The notes under the pieces were generated by a model. The model saw only the letters and a list, made by a program, of their open reading frames with translations, made no database searches and was not told the origin of the DNA. This document shows, in pieces, positions 17,280-25,360 of a DNA stretch of 64,000 bases (position 1 is the stretch's first letter; each line of letters starts with the position of its first letter). The position numbers and the translations under genes were made by a program. The stretch covers positions 9,862 through 73,861 of the forward strand of contig JBJXDZ010000109.1 in the NCBI GenBank assembly GCA_046154645.1, in the 5' to 3' direction. The DNA comes from Ga0077555 sp046154645 (GTDB lineage: Bacteria; Pseudomonadota; Alphaproteobacteria; Rhizobiales; Hyphomicrobiaceae).

Positions 17280-20200
17280 ATGATCACGCTCATTCGTCAC
17301 GATCTGGAATTCATCCTGCAGCAAATCAAGATTTCTGAAGCGCTGACCAACAACACCCTGCTCGATGGCACGCCGTTCGTGCCGGATCCGACCTCGACGC
17401 TGACAGCGCATGAGCAGCTGATCATCACGCTGATCCCCGACCCGCATCTGCCCTGGGGCCTGCGCACCGTTGACGGCCGCGATAACAATATCGTCCCCGG
17501 GCGCAGCGAAATCGGCGCTGCCGATACCGTGTTCCCGCGCCAGCTCGATCCGGATTTCCTGCCGGAGTACGCGGGCACGGGCCCAGCGCCGGTGATTGAT
17601 GCCGACCCGCGCATCATTTCCAACCTGATTGTGGACATGAGTCCCACCAACCCGGCAGCCGTTTCCGCCTGGCGCTTTGCCAACGGTTTGGACGCAACGG
17701 TCAATCCCGGTGATCCCGGCGCGCCGCCATTCAACGAGATCCCGAACATTGCCCCCGACACCGGCATCTCGGCGCCGTTCAACTCATGGATGACGCTGTT
17801 CGGCCAGTTCTTCGACCACGGCCTCGATCTCGTCACCAAGGGCGGACCGACGACCGGTGTCGTGCTTATCCCGCTGGCAGCCGATGACCCGCTGGTGCTG
17901 CTCGGCGCCGACGGGGTTGCCGACACCGGCGACGAAGTTGCGGCTGGCACGTTCATGGCCATGACGCGCGCCACGGCCTTCGAAGGCGCAGGCGCCGACG
18001 GCATCCTCCTCGACGATCCGACCACAACGTCGGTGAACGAGGCGGCCGACAACACCTTCCACGAGGCACAGAACACGACCACATCGTGGATCGACCAGAA
18101 CCAGACCTACACGTCGCATGCCTCGCATCAGGTGTTCCTGCGCGAATACGTCGCCACCGCCAACGGCCCGCTCGCGACCGGCCGCCTGCTCAACAGCAGC
18201 ACCGACGGCAACAGTCTTCCGACCTGGGCCGACGTCAAGGATCAGGCCCGCACGGTACTCGGCATCGACCTGCAGGACGCCGATGTGGTCAACCTGCCGT
18301 TGCTGCGCACCGACGCCTACGGCGAATTCATCCGCGGCGCCAACGGACTGCCGCAGATTATCACCGATATTGGTATCGACGGCATTCCAAACACATCCGA
18401 CGATGCCACCGTCTCCGGCAATCTGGCGACCCCCGTCAACACCTTCACCGTCAACGCTCTACGCACCGGCCACGCCTTCCTCGACGACATCGCGCATGCC
18501 GCCAATCCAATCGGCGACCATGACGGCAATCCCTTCACTGCACGGCAATTGCTGACCGCCGATGGCGACTCAGCCGTTGGTCTTGCCGATGGCACGGGCA
18601 CCGCAATCACGGGGCCGGGCTTCTACGACGATGAGCTCCTTGACCGCCACTTCGTCACCGGCGACGGCCGCGGCAACGAGAACATCGGCCTCACCGCGGT
18701 CCATCATGTGTTCCACTCCGAGCACAACCGCATCGTGACAGCGACGCAGGAGACCGTGCTTGCCACGGATGATCTGGCCTTCATCAACGAGTGGCTGTTG
18801 GTTGACGTGACCGCTGTGCCGACCAGTCCTGCTGGCCTCGTTTGGGATGGCGAGCGCCTGTTCCAGGCCGCCCGTTTCGGCACCGAAATGCAGTACCAGC
18901 ATCTCGTGTTCGAGGAGTTCGGCCGCAAGATCCAGCCCGCGATCGACCTGTTCGTCTTCAACAGCAGCACCGACATCGATAGCTCGATCGTCGCCGAGTT
19001 CGCCCACACTGTGTACCGGTTCGGCCACTCGATGCTGACCGACACCATTGCGCGCATCGACGATGCTGGCGTGAGCAACGACATCGGCCTGATCGAGGCT
19101 TTCCTCAATCCGATCGAGTTCAACCAGGACGGCGCATTGACCGCCGACCAGGCTACGGCCGAAATCATTCGCGGCATGACGCGGCAGGTCGGCAACGAGA
19201 TCGACGAGTTCGTCGTCGACGCCGTGCGCTCGAACCTGCTGGGACAGCCGCTCGATCTCGCCGCGATCAACATCGCTCGCGGTCGTGACACCGGTGTGCC
19301 GTCATTGAACGACGCGCGCGCGCAGCTCTTTGCCGCCACCAGCTCGACCTTCCTGAAGCCTTACGACAGCTGGTTCGAGTTTGCCCAGGGCCTGAAGAAC
19401 ACCTCGTCCGTCGTCAACTTCATCGCCGCCTATGGCACCCACGAACTCATCCTCGCCGCGGATACCCTGCAGGAGCGCCGCGACGCCGCCAACCTGCTGA
19501 TCTTTGGCGGTGCGGGTGCGCCGGATGATCGCATCGAGTTCCTCACCAGCACCGGTAGATGGGCCAACAACGACACCACTCACCCCACCGTCGACCGTGA
19601 CGGCGTGACCCGCACGGGCCTCGGCAACATCGACCTGTGGATCGGCGGCCTCGCCGAAGCCATCATGCCCTTCGGCGGCATGCTCGGCTCGACGTTCAAC
19701 GCCATCTTCGAACTGCAGATGGAAAACCTGCAGAACGGCGACCGGTTCTACTACCTGACCCGCACGCAAGGCCTAAACTTCATCAACGAGCTGGAGAACA
19801 ACTCGTTCGCCAACATGGTCATGGCCAACACCTCCCTGGGTGACGGCACGGGCATTGCTAGCGGCGGCCATCTCCCCGGCGACCTGTTCCAGACCGTGGA
19901 TCACATTCTGGAGCTCAACACGGCCGTCCAGATCGGCCCCGACCCGACGTGGCCCGAGGGCACAGACCCCTTCCGCGCCGCCATCATCGACTATGTCGAG
20001 CGCGACAATCCCAACACCCCTACCACCGACGGACCGGACACCAACTATCTCGAGTACAACGGCGCCGGCCACGTCGTGCTCGGCGGCACCAACAACAACG
20101 ACATCCTGATCGCTAGCGAAGGCGACGACACCATCTGGGGTGACGGCGGCAACGACCGCATCGAAGGTGGCGCCGGTGTCGACCGGCTGCACGGCGGCGC

Positions 20201-23200
20201 TGGTGATGACATCATCACCGATAGCGGCGATGCCGACTTCATCCACGGCGAGGACGGCAACGACGTCATCTCCGGCGGCAATGGCCTCGACCTGCTGTTC
20301 GGCGGCGACGGCTCCGACTTCATGGTCGGCGGCGTCGACGCAACCGAGGTCTTCGGCGACCGGGGTGACGACTTCATCCTCGGCGGCAATGGCTCGGACT
20401 TCCTGGCCGGCAACGAGGGTAACGACTGGATCGAAGGCGCGGGTGGCTTCGACACCATCGCCGGCGACAACTCGGAGTTGTTCTTCGACTCGACCATCAT
20501 CGGCCACGACGTCATGTTCGCTGGTGCCGACGAGCAGGATTTCGACGCTGAATCCGGCGACGACATTATGGTCCAGGGCGAAAGCATCATCCGCAGCGAA
20601 GGCATGCTGGGCTTCGACTGGGGCATCTTCCTCGGCTCCAGCATTGCCGCCAATGCCGACCTTCGCGCCCGGGTATTGACCACGGATGCAGCTGGCATTG
20701 AACTCGATATCCTGCGCAACCGCTTTGACCGGGTCGAGGCCCTGTCCGGCTCGGATCTCAATGACCGACTGGTCGGCGACAGCCGCGTCGAGCCCGTGTT
20801 CGATCCCCTCGAGCCGGACATCATTTTGCCGGAGAACGCCTTCTCGGGCGACGAGCTTCTGCGCGAAAATGTCAGCTTGATCAATGGCTTCTCGGACTTC
20901 CTCGGAGGTGTGTGGACGGCGGCCCAGTTGCCGGGTAACATCAACAATCCGGTCATCTACAGTTCCGGCAACATCCTGATCGGTGGTGGCGGTAGCGACA
21001 TCATGCAGGGCAACGGCGGCAATGACATCATCGACGGCGATGCGTGGCTCAACGTGCGCATCAGCATCGTCGACTCAAATGGCAATGAAGTCCGCACCGT
21101 CAATAGCCTGACCGAAATCCAAAGCGAACTGTTGGCTGGCGTATATAATCCAAGCCAGCTGCGCATCGTCCGCGAAATGATGGACGTTGCAGGCGCCCCC
21201 GCCAACAGTGACGTCGCCGTCTTCCGCGGCTCCGCGGACGAGTATCTGATCGAAGGCACGGATACCGGTGGTGCTCCGGACGACGCAAACGGGGATGGGT
21301 TCATCTCGGTCTTCCACCGTGGCGTCTCGGACGGCGCCGGTGGCTTCGTCGCCCCGCTCCGTGCCACCGACGACGGCACCGATCTCTTGCGCAATGTCGA
21401 ACGCCTGCGCTTCCTCAACAACGGCTCGGGACCAGCCTCCGAGTTTAGCATCGCCAATTCGCCGGCGACGGGACGACCCACTCTTTCGCGCCTCAATGTG
21501 ACGACAGGTCCGTTCATTCTCGCCGCCGGGACACTGGCTGATCAGGATGGTATCGGCACCATCTCGTTCTTCTGGCAGGTGTTCAACGAGACCACCGAGA
21601 CGTGGGATCTGCTGGCAAACGGAAATTCGCTGACTGAGGCGCAAGTGCCAGTCGATGGGCAAGTGCGCGGTGTCGCGACCTGGGTTGACGGCGGTGGCGC
21701 CACGGAAACAGTGACGACCATCGAATTGGTCGTCATCGACACCGACGGCAACGCGGTCATTCGAGGCGGGGGCGGGAGCCTCATCCTGACGGGTACACCC
21801 GAGATCGACACGCTCAGTGGCGGCGCTGGCGACGATGTGATCACGGGCCTTGGCAGCGCTGACGAATTGTTCGGTGAAGGCGGCGATGACACGATCTTCG
21901 CTGACAGCACCGATACCACGGTGGATGGCGGGGAAGGCCAGGACGTCGTCGTCCTCGAAAGCCCGGCCGGCAACACCCGCTTCATCGCGATGAGTGGCGT
22001 CGAAGTCCTGCATGGCAGCGCCGGTGACGATCTGGTGACTGTAGCCAATGCCACGACCGGCATTCAGATGTACGGTTACGGTGGCAACGACCAACTGTAC
22101 GGCAGCAGCTTCAATGACGTCATTGACGCCGGTGAAGGTGACGACATCATCGACGGCGGGCTCGGCGCTGATAGCATGAGCGGTGGCGCGGGCAACGACA
22201 CCTACTTCGTCGACTCGCTTGATGACAAGGTCACTGAGTCGAACGGTGAAGGCACGCAGGATCGCGTCAACGTCACGGTCACGAACTACACGCTGACGGC
22301 CAATGTCGAAATCGGTGCCGTGGCCAGTACCACGGGCCTGACGTTGACCGGCAACAGCGGCGCGAACCTGCTGCTGGGCAATGTCGGCAACGACACCCTC
22401 ATGGGCGCCGACGGCAACGATACGGTCAATGGTAACGAAGGCGATGACGACGTTCAGGGCGGCAAGGGCAACGACGTCCTGGCTGGCGCCGCTGGCCGGG
22501 ACATGGTCAACGGCGGCGAGGGCAACGACACCGTTGTCTGGGATGCCGCCGACGACCTCGACAACGTGCTTGGCGGCGCAGACAGGGACACGCTGCTCGT
22601 CGTCGAGCAGGACGCACCGGTCACATTCGATCTCGCAGCCCACGAGTTCGAGGCCGCTCAAGTGTCGCGCAGCGATATCACGGGCACGCAATTCTGGTCG
22701 AACATCACCAACAACTACACGGCGACGTGGACCCTGTCATCGCAGCGTGGCGAGTTCGATGGCGGTAGCTCATGGGTGATGACGAACGAGCTGACCGGCA
22801 CGCAAGCGCACGACTACACGCTCAACTACTACAATGCCGACAATGCTCAAACCGGCGCCTACGTGCATCAGCGTGACGGGACGTCGTATGGCTTCGTCTT
22901 CGACGTCGACAATGAAACTGTCGACGACGAGTCATGGTCCTACTACATCAACTACCTCGACAATCAGAATCGCCAGGAAGGCATCTTCTTCCAGAACGAC
23001 GACGGCAGCAGCCGTGGCACCAGCTTCGACGCGGGCGACCGGTTCGACTGGGATACCATCTCGCAACTCGTGGATAGTTCAGGCCGGACGACGACGGTGC
23101 GCACCGTCAACGACGATCGCAGTGTTGTCTCGACCCGCTATGACGCCTCGAACGGCGGCACGGCTCAGGAGTGGTCGTCGATCACCGACTACGTCACTCC

Positions 23201-23357
23201 GGAAAACCAAGTGAGCCTGGAAGTCACCAACTACGACAACGGTGACAGGTTGGATGTGCACTTCGATCTCACGAACCAGCTCCCGACCTGGGATTACGAG
23301 GCCTTCCGGTATAATTTCAACGGCCAGCAGATCGACCACTACTTCGGGAATATCTGA
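17280..23357 (+). CDS. Animal-type heme peroxidase with RTX calcium-binding repeats (MopA-like)
   Basis: A protein of about 2025 residues. Residues ~1-920 form an animal heme peroxidase domain. The distal histidine is H180 in LFGQFFDHGLD, and the proximal histidine is H583 in VYRFGHSML. The family motif IARGRDTGVPSLNDAR follows. RTX nonapeptide blocks (GGxGxDxxx) occur at nt ~20083-20470, 20980-21042, 21787-21905, 22075-22205 and 22345-22605. An Ig-like segment (ADQDGIGTISFFWQ) lies at ~21420-21780, and the last ~240 residues hold ~40-residue repeats. There is no Sec signal, so type I secretion is likely. The known relatives are bacterial Mn(II)-oxidising MopA proteins. ATG 17280 is chosen; the upstream extension is not conserved-looking. 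Mn oxidation is inferred, not shown. Confidence 0.88.
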   Translation: MITLIRHDLEFILQQIKISEALTNNTLLDGTPFVPDPTSTLTAHEQLIITLIPDPHLPWGLRTVDGRDNNIVPGRSEIGAADTVFPRQLDPDFLPEYAGTGPAPVIDADPRIISNLIVDMSPTNPAAVSAWRFANGLDATVNPGDPGAPPFNEIPNIAPDTGISAPFNSWMTLFGQFFDHGLDLVTKGGPTTGVVLIPLAADDPLVLLGADGVADTGDEVAAGTFMAMTRATAFEGAGADGILLDDPTTTSVNEAADNTFHEAQNTTTSWIDQNQTYTSHASHQVFLREYVATANGPLATGRLLNSSTDGNSLPTWADVKDQARTVLGIDLQDADVVNLPLLRTDAYGEFIRGANGLPQIITDIGIDGIPNTSDDATVSGNLATPVNTFTVNALRTGHAFLDDIAHAANPIGDHDGNPFTARQLLTADGDSAVGLADGTGTAITGPGFYDDELLDRHFVTGDGRGNENIGLTAVHHVFHSEHNRIVTATQETVLATDDLAFINEWLLVDVTAVPTSPAGLVWDGERLFQAARFGTEMQYQHLVFEEFGRKIQPAIDLFVFNSSTDIDSSIVAEFAHTVYRFGHSMLTDTIARIDDAGVSNDIGLIEAFLNPIEFNQDGALTADQATAEIIRGMTRQVGNEIDEFVVDAVRSNLLGQPLDLAAINIARGRDTGVPSLNDARAQLFAATSSTFLKPYDSWFEFAQGLKNTSSVVNFIAAYGTHELILAADTLQERRDAANLLIFGGAGAPDDRIEFLTSTGRWANNDTTHPTVDRDGVTRTGLGNIDLWIGGLAEAIMPFGGMLGSTFNAIFELQMENLQNGDRFYYLTRTQGLNFINELENNSFANMVMANTSLGDGTGIASGGHLPGDLFQTVDHILELNTAVQIGPDPTWPEGTDPFRAAIIDYVERDNPNTPTTDGPDTNYLEYNGAGHVVLGGTNNNDILIASEGDDTIWGDGGNDRIEGGAGVDRLHGGAGDDIITDSGDADFIHGEDGNDVISGGNGLDLLFGGDGSDFMVGGVDATEVFGDRGDDFILGGNGSDFLAGNEGNDWIEGAGGFDTIAGDNSELFFDSTIIGHDVMFAGADEQDFDAESGDDIMVQGESIIRSEGMLGFDWGIFLGSSIAANADLRARVLTTDAAGIELDILRNRFDRVEALSGSDLNDRLVGDSRVEPVFDPLEPDIILPENAFSGDELLRENVSLINGFSDFLGGVWTAAQLPGNINNPVIYSSGNILIGGGGSDIMQGNGGNDIIDGDAWLNVRISIVDSNGNEVRTVNSLTEIQSELLAGVYNPSQLRIVREMMDVAGAPANSDVAVFRGSADEYLIEGTDTGGAPDDANGDGFISVFHRGVSDGAGGFVAPLRATDDGTDLLRNVERLRFLNNGSGPASEFSIANSPATGRPTLSRLNVTTGPFILAAGTLADQDGIGTISFFWQVFNETTETWDLLANGNSLTEAQVPVDGQVRGVATWVDGGGATETVTTIELVVIDTDGNAVIRGGGGSLILTGTPEIDTLSGGAGDDVITGLGSADELFGEGGDDTIFADSTDTTVDGGEGQDVVVLESPAGNTRFIAMSGVEVLHGSAGDDLVTVANATTGIQMYGYGGNDQLYGSSFNDVIDAGEGDDIIDGGLGADSMSGGAGNDTYFVDSLDDKVTESNGEGTQDRVNVTVTNYTLTANVEIGAVASTTGLTLTGNSGANLLLGNVGNDTLMGADGNDTVNGNEGDDDVQGGKGNDVLAGAAGRDMVNGGEGNDTVVWDAADDLDNVLGGADRDTLLVVEQDAPVTFDLAAHEFEAAQVSRSDITGTQFWSNITNNYTATWTLSSQRGEFDGGSSWVMTNELTGTQAHDYTLNYYNADNAQTGAYVHQRDGTSYGFVFDVDNETVDDESWSYYINYLDNQNRQEGIFFQNDDGSSRGTSFDAGDRFDWDTISQLVDSSGRTTTVRTVNDDRSVVSTRYDASNGGTAQEWSSITDYVTPENQVSLEVTNYDNGDRLDVHFDLTNQLPTWDYEAFRYNFNGQQIDHYFGNI
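20083..20470 (+). other. RTX calcium-binding repeat block 1
   Basis: Consecutive nonapeptides such as GGAGDDIIT, GEDGNDVIS, GGNGLDLLF and GGDGSDFMV form a parallel beta-roll that binds Ca2+ outside the cell. This is the longest uninterrupted RTX block of the peroxidase. Confidence 0.85.
22345..22605 (+). other. RTX calcium-binding repeat block near the C-terminus
   Basis: Repeats GADGNDTVN, GNEGDDDVQ, GGKGNDVLA and GGEGNDTVV precede the C-terminal repeat domain, the usual place for RTX blocks in type I secreted proteins. Confidence 0.82.
22675..23300 (+). repeat. Protein-level tandem repeats of about 40 residues at the peroxidase C-terminus
   Basis: Four to five degenerate units share the form: aromatic/W, xxIxxx, turn, variable strand, N-D-D/G-x-x-S, strand, (F/Y)D, ending in W. 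Examples are SYYINYLDN...NDDGSSRGTSFD...FDW, DTISQLVDS...NDDRSVVSTRYD...QEW and SSITDYVTP...YDNGDRLDVHFD...PTW. Unit borders are approximate. Confidence 0.6.
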
Positions 23358-23382
23358 TCCCGAAACCACGGACTCAACACGT

Positions 23383-25053
23383 TCAGGACGCCGGATCGAT
23401 GACCACGATCCGGCGTCCACCGTTTGGGGTGGTTGCGTCAAGCTCCGGACACGATACGGCCGCGCCGAACTGATCCTCAAGCCCCGCGTAGCGTGCCGAC
23501 CCCATATGGTAGGGCACGCTGCGAACCAGCGGCGTGGCGGTGGCCTCGAGGCCGGTCAACGTATCGTCGATCGTCAGGCGTCCGTTGGCGCTGAACGCGA
23601 CGTGGCGCTCCAGGGCTGCCGTCTGCGGCGTGCGGCGGCGGATGAGAACGCCGACCAGCACGTCTTTCAGGGCGCGAGCCAGCGCGGGCAGCCGCCCGAT
23701 CGTCGTCGTGAAACCGCGGAACGCCATAAAACGCCAGGGATCGAAGCGGATCGCCGGCACGGTGACGAACACCCCGCGACTGGTGGCGGTGACCGGACCG
23801 CTGTCGGCGCCTTGCGATGTGGCGGGCGGCTCCACCCAGGTCGCGGGGCCTTGCGACACGATCCAGCCGCGCCCCTTGCGGGCGCCATAGCCGCAATCCT
23901 CGTAGCGCAGGCAGCCATCCGGTGCCCACAGCTTCAGCGCACCACCGTTGCCCGGCGCCGCAGCCAGCACGTGATTGGCGCGATTGGCGACGATGAGGCC
24001 CGCGCGTGGAAACCGGCCTGTGGCACCGGGCGTCTGCCAGGGCAAGGCCGCTGCCTCGGACAGCGGACCTGCCGCCTCGGCGGCGACGAGGTAGTTGTTG
24101 AGCATGGGAAACAGATTCCAGACGTCCATCTCGTGCAGGCCGACGCCCTGCCCGCGCGCGATGCAGCCGCGCAGATGCCGGGCGATGGCAGCCGCTTCCG
24201 GGAGCGATGGCGCCAGCATCTCGAAGGCGGCCGGAAACGCGAATTTGGTGCCGCGGCTGGCGTATTCGCCGCCAACAGTGCCGTCCGGGTGCACGAACCA
24301 GCCTTGAAAGCGCATCGCGGCGCTCAGTCGCTGCGCGAGCGTTGCGTCCCGAGTGCGGCGCAAAATGTCGGCCAGATAAAACATGCCGTGGCCCTGATAG
24401 CCCGGATCGGCGCCACTGTATTCGCGCATCCAGCCTTCGTCGGGGTCCTGCTCGCGATAGATGATGCCAAGGCAACGGTCGCGCGCACCCTGGTAGCGGT
24501 CGGTGCCGAGGAGATCGCCGGCGACCTGGCAGGCTGCCGCCGCTGCCGCCAAATGGTTCGACAGCACGCCGTGATGCTCACCGTTGACGGACAGCCAGCC
24601 GGCGGCTCGCTCGGCGGTGGCCAGTGCCGTGTCTCGCGTCTGGCGATCGAGCCGATCACCGAGGCGTTCGATGGCCGTGCCGACATAGAACAGCGTAAAG
24701 GCCGTCGCAGCCAGACTGCGCTCGAAGGGATAGGCTTCGTCGAAGCTGCCATCGCTGTGCTGCAGGCGGCTCCAGAACGCGATCGAAGCCGTGGCCTGAT
24801 CGAGCAGCCTGTGGCTCGTTCGTGCCGCCGCCGGTGCCAGGGGCGATGTCAGGAGCCAGGCCAAAGCGTGGGCGCCCTCCTGAAAGCGGGGGGCGGAAAA
24901 ATCCGTGAACTTCCAACCCCACCAGGTGCGATCGAAGCTGCCGCGTGCGGTTGAGACCATCTCCTGGTCTGCAAGCGACAGCGCCCCCCCCATCCGTGCC
25001 ATGGCGTGGCCCAGATAGGGCGCAGGAACCAGATTTTCCGGCGTTGCGCTCAT
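23383..25053 (-). CDS. Uncharacterised protein, probable alpha/alpha-toroid fold, in glycan locus
   Basis: A 556-residue protein I cannot name. The first ~350 residues are helical, with repeated aromatic and small residues typical of (alpha/alpha) toroid enzymes such as heparinase-type polysaccharide lyases or terpene-cyclase-like folds (RLQHSDGSFDEAYPFERSLAATAFTL, EHHGVLSNHLAAAAAACQ, DEGWMREYSGADPGYQGHGMFYLADI). The C-terminal third looks beta-rich (KLWAPDGCLRYEDCGYG ... ERHVAFSANGRLTIDDTLTG), as in lyases with a beta-sandwich. There is no signal peptide. It is divergent from the SGNH/MBOAT genes, which suggests a role in making or trimming the same polysaccharide. ATG 25053 is chosen after GGGAAG. 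Confidence 0.6.
   Translation of the reverse strand: MSATPENLVPAPYLGHAMARMGGALSLADQEMVSTARGSFDRTWWGWKFTDFSAPRFQEGAHALAWLLTSPLAPAAARTSHRLLDQATASIAFWSRLQHSDGSFDEAYPFERSLAATAFTLFYVGTAIERLGDRLDRQTRDTALATAERAAGWLSVNGEHHGVLSNHLAAAAAACQVAGDLLGTDRYQGARDRCLGIIYREQDPDEGWMREYSGADPGYQGHGMFYLADILRRTRDATLAQRLSAAMRFQGWFVHPDGTVGGEYASRGTKFAFPAAFEMLAPSLPEAAAIARHLRGCIARGQGVGLHEMDVWNLFPMLNNYLVAAEAAGPLSEAAALPWQTPGATGRFPRAGLIVANRANHVLAAAPGNGGALKLWAPDGCLRYEDCGYGARKGRGWIVSQGPATWVEPPATSQGADSGPVTATSRGVFVTVPAIRFDPWRFMAFRGFTTTIGRLPALARALKDVLVGVLIRRRTPQTAALERHVAFSANGRLTIDDTLTGLEATATPLVRSVPYHMGSARYAGLEDQFGAAVSCPELDATTPNGGRRIVVIDPAS
23386..23418. terminator. Hairpin between convergent genes (possible bidirectional terminator)
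   Basis: GGACGCCGGATCG and CGATCCGGCGTCC form a perfect 13-bp stem with a 7-nt loop, 28 bp after the peroxidase stop. There is no long T-run. On the minus strand the hairpin encodes the last residues (IVVIDPA region) of the facing gene. Confidence 0.55.
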
Positions 25054-25360
25054 GCTTCCCACCTGTTCCGTCGTCGACGGGGGCTGGCCCCGCCACGGCG
25101 CGACGTTGGCGCCCCTGGCTCGGCGCGGGCAAGCGCCATCCCGAAACAGCGCACAAGACCTTTCGCCGCAGCTTGGCGTGCGGGGCGCCACGGTATGGAT
25201 GGCGCGCTGCCGCAGTCATCATCTGGCCGGCAGTGTGAGCCGTTGCGCCTCGCAGCCTTGGTCACGCCGTCCAGCCGTCTTGCCGGCCTCGACGGTCATG
25301 GTGCACGCAACCAACGGTTCAGGAGCCGAGCCAGGCAACCGACCATCCAGGGGGAATGGA
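25054..25360. other. Divergent intergenic region of the glycan locus
   Basis: About 307 bp between divergent starts, expected to hold promoters for both directions. I see no strong hairpin or repeat. The GGGGGAA just before 25361 is the ribosome-binding site of the SGNH gene. Confidence 0.4.

Noticed and set aside
20083..22605. Repeated GGCGGC-rich DNA in the peroxidase gene as a possible CRISPR or satellite array
   Set aside because: The period and content are explained by the 27-nt codon pattern of RTX nonapeptides. There are no identical direct repeats with unique spacers.
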